A stretch of DNA of 64,000 nt from Microbispora sp. H11081 (GTDB lineage: Bacteria > Actinomycetota > Actinomycetes > Streptosporangiales > Streptosporangiaceae), in NCBI RefSeq assembly GCF_012999535.1, contig NZ_JABBWV010000005.1, forward strand, positions 1 through 64,000, given 5' to 3'. Below, piece by piece: positions 28,674-37,090 of this stretch. Each line of letters begins with the position of its first letter. Positions within the stretch are counted from its first letter, which is position 1. Below the pieces are notes generated by a model, which was not told the DNA's origin, did no database searches, and saw nothing but the letters and a program-made list of their open reading frames with translations. A program made the position numbers and the translations under genes.

Positions 28674-29720
28674 ATGCACGGCACTCGATTCTCATTACTG
28701 CTGGGTCCGGCAGTCCTGTCCGCCGTCACGCTCTGGCCGGCACTCGCATCGGCCTCCACCGCCGCCCAGCCCTCCGGCCTCGCCGCCGCGCTCAGCGCGC
28801 CGCGGGCCACGGAGCCGGGCACCAGCCTCGGCGAACAGTCCGAGGAAGCGGCGCAGCAGAGCAGGCGCGCGTACGAGGAAGAGAGCGGGTACGGGCGGGA
28901 GAGCGCCCAGGAGGGTTCGTCGAGCGAGGAGTGGAGCGGTCAGTCCGGAAGCAACCTCGCCTACTCCCGGTCCTCACTGGACCGGTCGTCCCTGCGCAGC
29001 CGCAGCAGCAGTCTCTCGCTCGGCGAGCAGTCCTCGTACAGCCGTCCGAGCAGCTACACGCGGACGATCACCTATCAGCGCCCGATGACGCGGACGCGCA
29101 TGGTGACCGAGAGCCGTCCGGTCACGTTCACCCGGCAGGTCACCTACCAGCGCCCGGTCACCGAGACGCGCATGGTCACCCGGATGCGTCCGGTGACCGA
29201 AACGCGTCAGGTGTCCTACCAGCGCCCCGTGACCTACACACGCATGATCACGGAAAGCCGGCCGGTCACCCGCCAGGAGACCTTCCAGCGGCCCGTCACC
29301 CAGACGCGGTACGTCACCGAGTCGCGGCCGGTCACGCGGTACGTGACCTACCAGCGCCCGGTGGTGCGCTACGTCACCGAGCGCCGTGCGGTCACCAGCC
29401 AGGAGACCTTCCAGCGGCCCGTCACCGAGACGCGCTACGTCACCGAGTCGCGGCCGGTCACCCGCCAGGAGACCTTCAGGCGCCCGGTCACCGAGACGCG
29501 CTACGTCACGGAGAGCCGTCCGGTCAGCTACACCCGGATGGTGCCGGAGAGCCACGAGGTGAAGTCCACGCGGTTCGTCACCGAGAGCCGTCCGGTCAGC
29601 TACACACGCATGATGACGTACCAGCGTCCGGTCACCGAGACGCGGTACGTCACCGAGTCGCAGGAGGTCAGCTACAGCCGGCCCATGCACCACTCCTCAA
29701 GCGAGGACTGCGACCCGTGA
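28674..29720 (+). CDS. secreted protein with tandem VTESRPVT repeats
   Basis: The 348-aa protein has a signal peptide (about 1-28, ending ASAS) and a polar Ser/Glu/Gln linker (about 45-115). From about 125 it has some 18 tandem units, most 12 residues and some 10, with consensus [E/Y]TRxVTESRPVT. Alternate units read RQETFQRPVT or YTRMVTYQRPVT. It is rich in Arg, Thr, Val, Tyr and Glu, with one Cys near the C-terminus. It resembles in style the planctomycete YTV repeat but is not an assured match. No enzyme domain. An extracellular structural or coat role is inference. Start ATG follows GAGGAG with 8-base spacing. Confidence 0.85.
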   Translation: MHGTRFSLLLGPAVLSAVTLWPALASASTAAQPSGLAAALSAPRATEPGTSLGEQSEEAAQQSRRAYEEESGYGRESAQEGSSSEEWSGQSGSNLAYSRSSLDRSSLRSRSSSLSLGEQSSYSRPSSYTRTITYQRPMTRTRMVTESRPVTFTRQVTYQRPVTETRMVTRMRPVTETRQVSYQRPVTYTRMITESRPVTRQETFQRPVTQTRYVTESRPVTRYVTYQRPVVRYVTERRAVTSQETFQRPVTETRYVTESRPVTRQETFRRPVTETRYVTESRPVSYTRMVPESHEVKSTRFVTESRPVSYTRMMTYQRPVTETRYVTESQEVSYSRPMHHSSSEDCDP

Positions 29721-29758
29721 GCCGGGCAGCGACGCCCTGACAGCCAGTAGGGCCACGA

Positions 29759-29786
29759 GGGGCACGGGCGTTCCCGCCCGTGCCCC
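29759..29786 (+). terminator. rho-independent terminator after the repeat protein
   Basis: A perfect 12-bp stem, GGGGCACGGGCG with CGCCCGTGCCCC, closes a TTCC loop and is followed by TTCC. It lies 38 bases after the repeat protein stop codon and just before the stop of the convergent sigma operon, so it may serve both directions. Confidence 0.85.
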
Positions 29787-29811
29787 TTCCACGTGTCAGG
29801 CGCGCTCAGAG

Positions 29812-30450
29812 TCACCTGACCAGGAAGTCACACTGTCGCTGGACCTCCTCCGGCCGGTTCTGGTTGTCCCTGAGGCACCCTTCGTCGACGACGCTGGACA
29901 CCCCGGGCAGGCCGCTCGCCGCCATGGCCACGGCCAGGGGGTCGGCGCCGGGGACGAGCTTCAGACGGAAGGACTCCGGCATGTCCTCGGCCCGGGTCGC
30001 CTTCAGCAGCCTGGGGTTCGTCTCGCTTCTGCGGTAGTTCTCGAACGCCGTCCGCCGGTCCTCGAACGTCACAGTCTTCACGTCACGGCGGGCCCGGAGC
30101 GCTCGGCTGATGTTCTCCTTCTCCCAGGCGGTGACCTCGCCGCCCCTGCAGCTCTTGAAGGGGGAGGAATCCGTGCAGAGGAACACCGACACGTCGACCA
30201 TGCCGGATGAGGCCGCGCCGCCGCTCGCCGAAGCCGCGGCGACGCCGACGTCACGGCGGTTCGCCGACGGCTCCGCGAGCCGTGCCACGCCCACAATCGT
30301 GCCGACCACCGCGAGGGCCGCGGCGGCGATCGCTAGGCCGCGCGTCCGGGTGCCGCGTGGCGCGGGCAGCGCGTGGTCGAGGCCGTCGTCCGGCACCGTA
30401 CGCGCGCGGGCCGCCATGGCGTCACGAAGCCGATCCTCGATGGTGCTCAT
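29812..30450 (-). CDS. single-pass membrane protein with FtsX-like extracellular domain (sigma partner)
   Basis: The 212-aa protein has a cytoplasmic part of about 45 residues (MSTIEDRLRDAMAARARTV), one membrane helix (about 38-57), and an outer domain (about 85-212). That domain matches the FtsX extracellular domain: VDVSVFLCTDSS, ALRARRDVKTVTFEDRRTAFENY, and VAMAASGLPGVSSVVDE. Two cysteine pairs are probable. It overlaps the upstream sigma factor stop by ATGA, so it is likely the sigma factor's membrane-bound partner or anti-sigma factor. No classic zinc anti-sigma motif is seen. Confidence 0.82.
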   Translation of the reverse strand: MSTIEDRLRDAMAARARTVPDDGLDHALPAPRGTRTRGLAIAAAALAVVGTIVGVARLAEPSANRRDVGVAAASASGGAASSGMVDVSVFLCTDSSPFKSCRGGEVTAWEKENISRALRARRDVKTVTFEDRRTAFENYRRSETNPRLLKATRAEDMPESFRLKLVPGADPLAVAMAASGLPGVSSVVDEGCLRDNQNRPEEVQRQCDFLVR

Positions 30451-30974
30451 GCGTCCTCTCCCAGTTCGCGAAGGAGTCTGGCCAGGGCCCGTGCGGTCGT
30501 GGATCTGACGGTGCTCTGCCCCACCCCCATGACCAGGGCGATCTCGGAGTCCGCCAGGTCGAGGTAGTAGCGCAGCACCAGCGCCTCCCGCTGGCGCCTG
30601 GGCAGCCGGGCCAGCGCCAGCAGCACCTGCCTGCGGGATTCCCCGATGAGGACGGCGGTCTCCGCCGAGTCGGCGAGGTCGGTGACCCGCTGCGTGCGCC
30701 GCAGCATGACCGCGCGGCGGCGCAGCACCGACCGCGACCCGTTGAGCACACAGGTCCGCAGATAGGCGAGCGTCAGGTCCGGGGGCCGCCGCCGGCCGTG
30801 CAGCCGGGCGAAGACGTCCTGCACCACGTCCTCGGCCGTCTCCAGGTCGCCGACGAGCAGCACCGCGAGCCGCACCAGGCCGACCCGGTGCTCGCGATAC
30901 AGGGCCGCCAGATCGGCCTGGGGAGGAGGTCCGGGCGGCGCGAGCGCCGTCGGCCATTGGGATTCACGATCCAT
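30447..30974 (-). CDS. SigE-family ECF RNA polymerase sigma factor
   Basis: The 175-aa protein has sigma region 2 (LYREHRVGLVRLAVLLVGDLETAEDVVQDVFARLHGR) and region 4 (LARLPRRQREALVLRYYLDLADSEIALVMGVGQSTVRSTTARAL), the SigE family pattern of actinobacteria. It overlaps the FtsX-domain gene by 4 bp, so they are co-regulated. Promoter targets cannot be read here. Confidence 0.93.
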   Translation of the reverse strand: MDRESQWPTALAPPGPPPQADLAALYREHRVGLVRLAVLLVGDLETAEDVVQDVFARLHGRRRPPDLTLAYLRTCVLNGSRSVLRRRAVMLRRTQRVTDLADSAETAVLIGESRRQVLLALARLPRRQREALVLRYYLDLADSEIALVMGVGQSTVRSTTARALARLLRELGEDA

Positions 30975-31088
30975 GCAGTGTGAACGCGCACCCCCGCCGA
31001 TCCGCTGCTCGCGGGTTTCCGGCTCGGCACGCCTGAAGGCCCCTCCGGATGATGGTCCGAAGGGGCCTCACGACGTCGAGACCTCGCG

Positions 31089-31472
31089 TCACGCCTCGCT
31101 GGCGTGGGCCGCCAGGACGCGCCAGCCGTACTCGTCGGTGTGCACCCATGTGCGCGTATAGCGCAGCCGACCGGCGAACGGCTCGCCGGCGAAGGCGCCT
31201 TCGAGGGTGCCGAGGAAGCACGTGACTCCGGTCGTCCCCGAGACGACGGCCGTGAGGTCCTCCTCGGCCACCTTCGTCATCACCTGCGTACGCGAACGGT
31301 GGTTGTGGAGATCGAGCGGCTTGGCCTCCGTGTGCAGCCGGCCGTCCGGCGGTCCGGTGAAGACCAGCCGCTCGTCGAGCAGCCGGTCGAGCTCCTCCAC
31401 ATCACCCAGGAGCTGCGCCTTCTGCAGTCGCCGTTCGGCCTCGTACAGGTCGTCCAGAAGAGTGCCTGCCAT
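31089..31472 (-). CDS. NTF2-like / DUF4440 protein
   Basis: The 127-aa protein has the NTF2-like fold pattern: N-terminal helices (LLDDLYEAERRLQKAQLLGDVEELDRLLDERLVFTGP), a middle DLHNHRSRTQVM segment and the ending RLRYTRTWVHTDEYGWRVLAAH. Relatives include DUF4440 proteins, mostly uncharacterised. The ATG at 31472 follows GAGAGG; an upstream start at 31511 would add an Arg-rich stretch and is less likely. Confidence 0.85.
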   Translation of the reverse strand: MAGTLLDDLYEAERRLQKAQLLGDVEELDRLLDERLVFTGPPDGRLHTEAKPLDLHNHRSRTQVMTKVAEEDLTAVVSGTTGVTCFLGTLEGAFAGEPFAGRLRYTRTWVHTDEYGWRVLAAHASEA

Positions 31473-31546
31473 GTCGGTCCTCTCCGTCGTGCTGCGTCTT
31501 CGGCGACACAACGGTAGTCCCGGCGGCCCGCCGTTTCACCGGCTCA

Positions 31547-33076
31547 CTACCCGGCGTTCCGCGTGCTCCCGGGCGCGCAGAACGGGCAGAACGGCTCGCG
31601 CAGGACGCAGACCTTGACCGCGTCGCTGTCGTTGTCCGCGTCGAGGTCGAGTTCCTCGCCACTGACGGTGGCGGTGTTGACCGTCTCCCCGATCGCGGTG
31701 GCCTTCGCGTGCACGACCAGCGTGGCCGTCGCGCCGTTCGCGAGCATTCCCACTGTCCACGTTCCCCCAGCGTACGCACCGGCCGAGCGTGTGGACGACA
31801 CGAAGGTGAGGTTGGCCGGCAGGACGTCCTTGACGGCGACGCCGGTCGCGTCGTTCGGCCCGGCGTTGGCGACGGTGACGCGGTAGGTGACGGTCTGGCC
31901 CACGGTGACCTCGGTCGTGTCCGCGGACTTGACCACGCTGAGGTCGACGGCCGGGTTCACCTCGGTGACGGCGTCACCGCTGGTCGAGGTCAGCGGCTCC
32001 GGGTCGGCGCCCAGCCGGTTCTCGTAGCCGACCACGCCGCTGTTGACGAGCCGCTTCCCGGCGGCCGCCCTGCCGACCTTGACGCGGAACTCCACGGTTG
32101 TGCCGTCCGCCACGACGGTGTCGTTGGGCAGCCGGCCCCCCGCCGTACCGGTCGCGCCGTCTCCCAGCCTGAAGGAGATCGCACCGGTGGCGGCGTCGAA
32201 CTCGGCCTCGTCGTCACCGGCCTTGTCGGTCATTGCGCCGCTGCCCGGGCCGCTCACGATCCGGAGCGATCCCGGCACGAACGTCGTCCCGGCCGGGACC
32301 TTGTCGGTGAGCCTGACGTTCTCCGCCACGTCGCCGCCCTTGTTGACGGCGGTCATCCGATAGGTGATCTCGGCGCCGACGTCCACCGGCCCCTGCGGGC
32401 TCGCGGACTTGCCGACGACGACGCACGCCGGGGTGCCGAAGAAGACGTCGTCGAGGAAGTTGCCGACCGACGCGTTGCCTCCGGCGGCGGAAATGGACCG
32501 GAAGGCGAACCTCGTGGTCGTCTGCCCGGCGGGCACGGTGTAGGTGCCGTGGTAGGCACCCCACTTCCCGGTGCCGTCGGACATCGTCCCCTGCTGGACG
32601 AGGGCTCCGGGAGCGCCGATGTCCAGAGCCATCACGTCGGTGCCCTGACGTCCACGGTGGGACAGCCGCCAGTACAGCTTCTGCCCCGGGGTGGTCGCGT
32701 GGTCCTGGTAGAGGGTCGAGACCTGGTTGGCGTTCAACTCGGCGAACTGGGCGCCCTCCGCCGCCGGGACGTTCATCCGAGGGCTCCAGACCTCGATCAT
32801 GTGGTCGGTGGCGGTCGTCCGCCAGCCCGGCACCGCGTTCGCGTTCTTCTGCGCGGCGTCGGGGAGCGGAGCCCACGTCCCGGCGACGGTGGGCTTCTCG
32901 AAACCACCGTTGACCAGCGCCACCCGCTCGGGGCACGACGCGGGGTCCGGCGCCGCCACCGTACGGGCGGGCGCGGCCCCGGCCTCGGCCTCGACCGGGC
33001 CGGACAGCGTCAGCGGGACGGCCGCCGCCACCAGTGCGGCGACGGGGTAACACATCCTGCTGATGTGCCTCATCAT
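31547..33076 (-). CDS. secreted DUF11-domain surface protein
   Basis: The 509-aa protein has a signal peptide (about 1-30) and an N-terminal jelly-roll-like domain (about 45-200, ALVNGGFEKPTVAGTW ... AQFAELNAN ... LYQDHA). Two DUF11 beta-sandwich repeats follow: about 205-320 with DVGAEITYRMTAVNKG, and about 350-470 with TVGQTVTYRVTVANAGPNDATG. The short C-terminal tail has a CPFC motif. DUF11 repeats are adhesive or structural modules of surface proteins. No membrane anchor is visible at the end. Starts at tandem ATGs at 33076/33073 after GAGAGGAC. Confidence 0.85.
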   Translation of the reverse strand: MMRHISRMCYPVAALVAAAVPLTLSGPVEAEAGAAPARTVAAPDPASCPERVALVNGGFEKPTVAGTWAPLPDAAQKNANAVPGWRTTATDHMIEVWSPRMNVPAAEGAQFAELNANQVSTLYQDHATTPGQKLYWRLSHRGRQGTDVMALDIGAPGALVQQGTMSDGTGKWGAYHGTYTVPAGQTTTRFAFRSISAAGGNASVGNFLDDVFFGTPACVVVGKSASPQGPVDVGAEITYRMTAVNKGGDVAENVRLTDKVPAGTTFVPGSLRIVSGPGSGAMTDKAGDDEAEFDAATGAISFRLGDGATGTAGGRLPNDTVVADGTTVEFRVKVGRAAAGKRLVNSGVVGYENRLGADPEPLTSTSGDAVTEVNPAVDLSVVKSADTTEVTVGQTVTYRVTVANAGPNDATGVAVKDVLPANLTFVSSTRSAGAYAGGTWTVGMLANGATATLVVHAKATAIGETVNTATVSGEELDLDADNDSDAVKVCVLREPFCPFCAPGSTRNAG

Positions 33077-33402
33077 GAAGGTCCTCTCTTCGTGGGGATC
33101 CACCAGGCCGTACGACCGGCGCTGGCACCGCACGGAAGACTCGTCCGACGGCGAGGCGTGGCCCGGCTCGACACATGTGGCCGTGCCGACAGTTGGCCGG
33201 ATCTTGTTGTCTCCCGACCCCGTACAGGGAAGATCTAGATCTAGGTCGAGCTCACGACGGCTGGAACCGGACCAGGAACTGCTCCCGCGGATCCGCTTCG
33301 CCGTCCGCCGTGTGTATACGCACGTTCCGGAACGGCGAGCGACGGCAGTCGGCTTGGCCGCGATACCAAGATCCCTTCGTGATTCCGCGGGTGACGGCCG
33401 CG
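33077..33402. other. gap upstream of the DUF11 gene, with palindrome
   Basis: No gene is seen. The region includes the perfect 12-bp palindrome AGATCTAGATCT at 33231-33242, about 155 bases before the DUF11 start. It may be an operator. The rest shows no clear promoter. Confidence 0.35.
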
Positions 33403-33891
33403 CTACGGAAGATCGGAAATACCGTGATCACGGTAAGGGCCGCCGCGGACGTCGCGCCACCAGATCGGCCGGGCGTCCACGAGATAGACGACGAATGGAA
33501 TCCACCAGATCAGGTCGTTGGTGACGACGAGGATTCCCGAGGAGACCGGCCACTGGCCGGTGGAGACGAGCCACACCCAGCCGAGCGGGCCGGCGACCTT
33601 GCCCGCGAGCCCCACGGCCGCGATCAGGAAGCCCCGCTCGGGCCGCAGGGCCACATCCAGGTACAGCACGCCGTACAGTGCCAGGACCATGCCCAGGGTC
33701 ATGAAGATCTGCGGATGGTTCTGGAGCGGCATGCCGGCGAACCGGAAGAGCCACTGTGCGTCCAGGGCCGCGTACGCGCCCCAGGCGATGTTGTAGACCC
33801 CGGCGGCGGCGAAGACGGCCCGATGCAGACGCCGGCGTTTCACCGCGGTCGCACCGCCTGTGGCCTTGTCGTCCTCCGGCACACCTCTCAT
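33403..33891 (-). CDS. small four-helix membrane protein of unknown function
   Basis: The 162-aa protein has four hydrophobic helices: about 25-45, 62-80, 88-110 and 118-138. The family is not recognised. Its start overlaps the stop of the upstream TOPRIM gene (ATGA), so the two are co-translated. It could be the membrane partner of that protein, but nothing more can be said. Confidence 0.75.
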   Translation of the reverse strand: MRGVPEDDKATGGATAVKRRRLHRAVFAAAGVYNIAWGAYAALDAQWLFRFAGMPLQNHPQIFMTLGMVLALYGVLYLDVALRPERGFLIAAVGLAGKVAGPLGWVWLVSTGQWPVSSGILVVTNDLIWWIPFVVYLVDARPIWWRDVRGGPYRDHGISDLP

Positions 33892-34610
33892 ATGTCAGTC
33901 CGCTTCCGGACGCCGCAGACCGCGTCGAGCAGCGCGTCGAGGGGCCGGGGCAGGCGGTCTCTCCCGATCGCCTCCTCGACGAGCAGCCGTGCGTACCTGA
34001 GCTTGCGCGAGCCGCCGCCCATGAACCGGTGGATCTGCGCCTCCGGCTCCCGTCCGCGCCACTCGGGCTGGCTCCGCAACGAGCGGAACGCCCTGAGGTC
34101 GCCGTTGACGTCGAAAAGAGCTTCGATCTCCGCGCTGCCCACGGCGCGGATCAGCTCGTCCTCCAGGTCGCGCACGCACACGTAGAACCCGAGCTGTTCC
34201 ATGTCGGCGCGCGTGCGGGGTGAGCCGACCCGGTTCGCGACCAGCGCGCGCCGGAAGATCTCCTCCTCGTGCAGGTCGCACAGCCCCGCGAGACGCACCC
34301 GGGTGCCCGGCGGCCCCAGCCCCGCCAGGAAGCGGCCGATCGCGTGCGCCCCGCCGATCGGCACGATCACGACCTTCTCCGCATCGAGATCCCGGCCGCG
34401 GCCCACCGCCGCCGTCTCCAGTGCGATCTGGTCGCTGGGGCCCTCGACGAGCACCACGGTCACGGCGTCGGCGGCCTTCGTCAGAGCCCGCTCCAGCGCC
34501 CGGATCGGGGCGTCAGGGCCGCTGGCGTAGCCGTCGAGCGCCCGGCGACGTAATGCTTCGCCCGGCCTGCCGCGCTCGTCGCCCGTGCCGGACCGCCGCT
34601 TCGTCGCCAT
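33888..34610 (-). CDS. stand-alone TOPRIM protein (OLD-nuclease-like)
   Basis: The 240-aa protein contains a TOPRIM fold. The Glu motif is VVLVEGPSDQIALETAA and an Asp segment follows in VRLAGLCDLHEEEIF. The region IVPIGGAHAIGRFLAGL lies between. The C-terminal part (FYVCVRDLEDELIRAVG and beyond) resembles the tail of OLD-family TOPRIM nucleases. No ATPase domain is attached, unlike classic OLD proteins. It overlaps the membrane protein gene by 4 bp. A defence or DNA-repair role is possible but unproven. Confidence 0.75.
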   Translation of the reverse strand: MATKRRSGTGDERGRPGEALRRRALDGYASGPDAPIRALERALTKAADAVTVVLVEGPSDQIALETAAVGRGRDLDAEKVVIVPIGGAHAIGRFLAGLGPPGTRVRLAGLCDLHEEEIFRRALVANRVGSPRTRADMEQLGFYVCVRDLEDELIRAVGSAEIEALFDVNGDLRAFRSLRSQPEWRGREPEAQIHRFMGGGSRKLRYARLLVEEAIGRDRLPRPLDALLDAVCGVRKRTDI

Positions 34611-34676
34611 GGCCGCATCATCGGCGACACAAAGGCGGCGGACAATCGATTAACGCGGGCGCGGACGTCGGCGGGC

Positions 34677-36935
34677 TCAGCGGCCGGCGCGCACGGCCTC
34701 CCGCGCCGTACGGGCCAGCTCCTCGTCGTACGGCCGGCCCAGCTCGCGCGCGAGCCCGATGGCCCGGTCGAGCAGCGCCAGCGCCTCGTCACGGCGGCCC
34801 GCCACCCGGCACGTCTCCGCGTAGGTGTGCAGGAAATCCATCTCCAACTGCACCTCGGCCAGCGGTTCCAGCAGCTCGAAGGCCCGGTGGTGGTGTTCGA
34901 GCGCCTCCTCTGGCGAGCCCGTGATCCGCAGGGCGACCCCGAGATAGTTGTGGCACCACGCCTGGTTGTGCTGGAGATCGTGCCGTTCTGACAGCTCCAG
35001 CGCGTCGTGCAGCGTACGGAGCGACTCCGCCGGGTCGTCAGGCGCCAGCGCCAGACCGAGGGTGACGAGCCCGGTGACCTGCGCGGGCCCGTCCGCCAGG
35101 GCGACGGATTCGCGGGCGAGTTCGACTGCTTCCGCGCGCCGCCCGAGGTGCAGTGTCACCCATCCGTCGAAGGCCAGCGCCTGGGACTGGCCCGTGGGGC
35201 GCCCGATCCTCTCGAACAGCTCGTGTGCCCGCCGGAAGTGCGCCCGTGCCGCTTCGAGGTCGCCGAGATCCCGGCGTACGAGGCCGATGCGCAGCGCCAG
35301 GGCGGCCGCGACGTCGTCGTCCGGCGGCCCCGACCGCTCGGCCGCCTCGTACGCGGACAGCGCCTCGGTGAGGCGTCCGGCGGCGGCACGGGCGTAGCCG
35401 AGGTCGGCCAGCAGCGAGGCCCGCTCCTGGTCGCGGCCGAGACGCGCCGCGGCGGACGCGGCGGCTTCGAGCAGGCGTGCCTGGTCGTCGGTCCCGCGAT
35501 GCCGGAAGAACCAGACCCGCATGGCCCGCGGCAGTTCGGCCACCACCTCGTCCTCGCCGAGCCGTACGGCGGAGTCGAAGCAGGCCACCAGGTTGACGTA
35601 CTCGAGGTCGAACCAGGCCATGGCCTTCGCCGGATCCCCCGGCGAGGGATCCTTGCGGTGCGGCGAGGGCAGGGTCCGCTCGTGGGCGACGGCCTGGGCC
35701 AGATAGTGCCGCAGGACCCGGCGCAGGGCGTCTTCGGCCCGGGGCTCCTCGTCGGCGGCGATGTCCGCCGCGTACTGCCGGATCAGATCGTGCATCCGGT
35801 AGCGCCCCGGCGAGGTCTCCTGGACCAGGTGGGCGTCGACCAGTTCCTCCAGCGCGGCGCCGGCCCGGCCGAGCGGCATGTCGGTGAGCGCGCCCGCCAC
35901 CGCCGCGTCGAAGTCGGCGCCCGGCAGCACCCCCAGCAGCCGGAACATGCGACGCTCGGCCGCGTCGAGCTGGTGCAGCGACATGCCGAAGACGGAGTCG
36001 AAGCGGCCGGGGGTGGCGCCCAGCCGCTCGGCCAGCACCGCGACCGTCCAGCCCGGGCGGTGGCGTAGCCGCGCGCCCGCCATCCGCAGCGCCAGCGGGA
36101 GCCCGCCGCACTGCCGCAGCACCTGGCCGACCGCGTCCTCTTCACCGAGCGCGAGCCCGGCCGCCCGGCCGAACAGGTGCACCGCGTCGCCGTCGGCCAG
36201 CGGCTCCAGGGACACCGGCGGCACTCCGTCCAGGCTGACCAGCCGGTGGCGGCTGGTGACCAGGACCGCGGACTTCCCCGCGCCGGGGAGCAGCGGGCGC
36301 ACCTGCTCGGCGTCGACCGCGTTGTCTAGCACGACGAGAACCCGCCGGCGGGACAGCTCCGACCGCCAGAGCGCGCCGCGTTCTGCGGTGCCGGCCGGTG
36401 GGTGCGCCACGTCCAGCGCGTCCAGCAGCCGGCCCAGCGCGGCGCGCGGTTCCAGTGGCTCCTGACCCGGGGTGAAGCCCTGGAGGTCGAGATAGAGAGC
36501 GCCGTCCGGATAGGAAGGAACGAGCCTGTGGGCCACGTGCACGGCCAGGCTGGTTTTGCCCACGCCCGCCATGCCGTCGACCGCGGCCGCGCCGGTGGTG
36601 CGCAGCAGCTCTTCGACCAGCGCGGACTCCGTTTCCCTGGCGGTGAAGTCGAACAGGTCGGCCGGCAGGTCGTTGCGGCGCCGTACGGGTGCCGCGCCGG
36701 CTTCCGCCGCCTCGGCCCACAGCGCGCGCAGCGGCCGGGGATCGCGTCCCACGGCCCGGCACAGCGCCACGACCGCCTCCCACGGCGGCACGAACTGTCC
36801 GGTCAGATACCTGGACAAAGACGAACTGCTCAGACCCGTCTGGCCGGCGAGGGCACGCAGGCTGAGCCCGCTCAGCTCCTTGATCCGGCCGAGCTGGGCC
36901 ACCAGTCGCTCCTGGGGGCTGGACACGTGCGACAC
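34677..36935 (-). CDS. HTH-NB-ARC-TPR regulator (AfsR/SARP-like architecture)
   Basis: The 752-aa protein has an XRE-type helix-turn-helix at about 10-60 (ELSGLSLRALAGQTGLSSSSLSRYLTGQ) and an NB-ARC ATPase at about 95-380. The ATPase has Walker A GMAGVGKTSLA, Walker B RVLVVLDNAV and the winged-helix start GRYRMHDLIRQYA. TPR repeats follow to the end (e.g. LGLALAPDDPAESLRTLHDALELSERHDL). Such proteins are signal-regulated transcription factors in actinomycetes, often controlling specialised metabolism or a neighbouring gene. It is divergent from the carboxymuconolactone decarboxylase-family gene. Confidence 0.9.
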   Translation of the reverse strand: MSHVSSPQERLVAQLGRIKELSGLSLRALAGQTGLSSSSLSRYLTGQFVPPWEAVVALCRAVGRDPRPLRALWAEAAEAGAAPVRRRNDLPADLFDFTARETESALVEELLRTTGAAAVDGMAGVGKTSLAVHVAHRLVPSYPDGALYLDLQGFTPGQEPLEPRAALGRLLDALDVAHPPAGTAERGALWRSELSRRRVLVVLDNAVDAEQVRPLLPGAGKSAVLVTSRHRLVSLDGVPPVSLEPLADGDAVHLFGRAAGLALGEEDAVGQVLRQCGGLPLALRMAGARLRHRPGWTVAVLAERLGATPGRFDSVFGMSLHQLDAAERRMFRLLGVLPGADFDAAVAGALTDMPLGRAGAALEELVDAHLVQETSPGRYRMHDLIRQYAADIAADEEPRAEDALRRVLRHYLAQAVAHERTLPSPHRKDPSPGDPAKAMAWFDLEYVNLVACFDSAVRLGEDEVVAELPRAMRVWFFRHRGTDDQARLLEAAASAAARLGRDQERASLLADLGYARAAAGRLTEALSAYEAAERSGPPDDDVAAALALRIGLVRRDLGDLEAARAHFRRAHELFERIGRPTGQSQALAFDGWVTLHLGRRAEAVELARESVALADGPAQVTGLVTLGLALAPDDPAESLRTLHDALELSERHDLQHNQAWCHNYLGVALRITGSPEEALEHHHRAFELLEPLAEVQLEMDFLHTYAETCRVAGRRDEALALLDRAIGLARELGRPYDEELARTAREAVRAGR

Positions 36936-37000
36936 CGTACCCGTCCCGGCCCACCGAGACGGATCAGCGGTGCGTTCGCGCTGCTCAGCCGGGTGCAGCC

Positions 37001-37020
37001 TGTCCCACGGTGTCCCACGG
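37001..37020 (+). promoter_or_regulatory. 10-bp perfect tandem repeat in the divergent promoter region
   Basis: TGTCCCACGG occurs twice head to tail, in the 155-base gap between the NB-ARC regulator and the gene at 37091. Direct repeats in such gaps are typical binding sites of this kind of regulator, so it is a plausible operator. This is inference. Confidence 0.45.
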
Positions 37021-37090
37021 ACCAGGCGGGCCCCGGCACGCCGATGGTCACATGGTGCCTGTCGGAAACACCCGCCACGAAGGAGAAACG

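Noticed and set aside
28674..29720. Regular repeats considered as a CRISPR array
   Set aside because: The repeats are in frame, diverge at silent positions, and encode a signal-peptide-bearing protein; there are no unique spacers and no cas genes.
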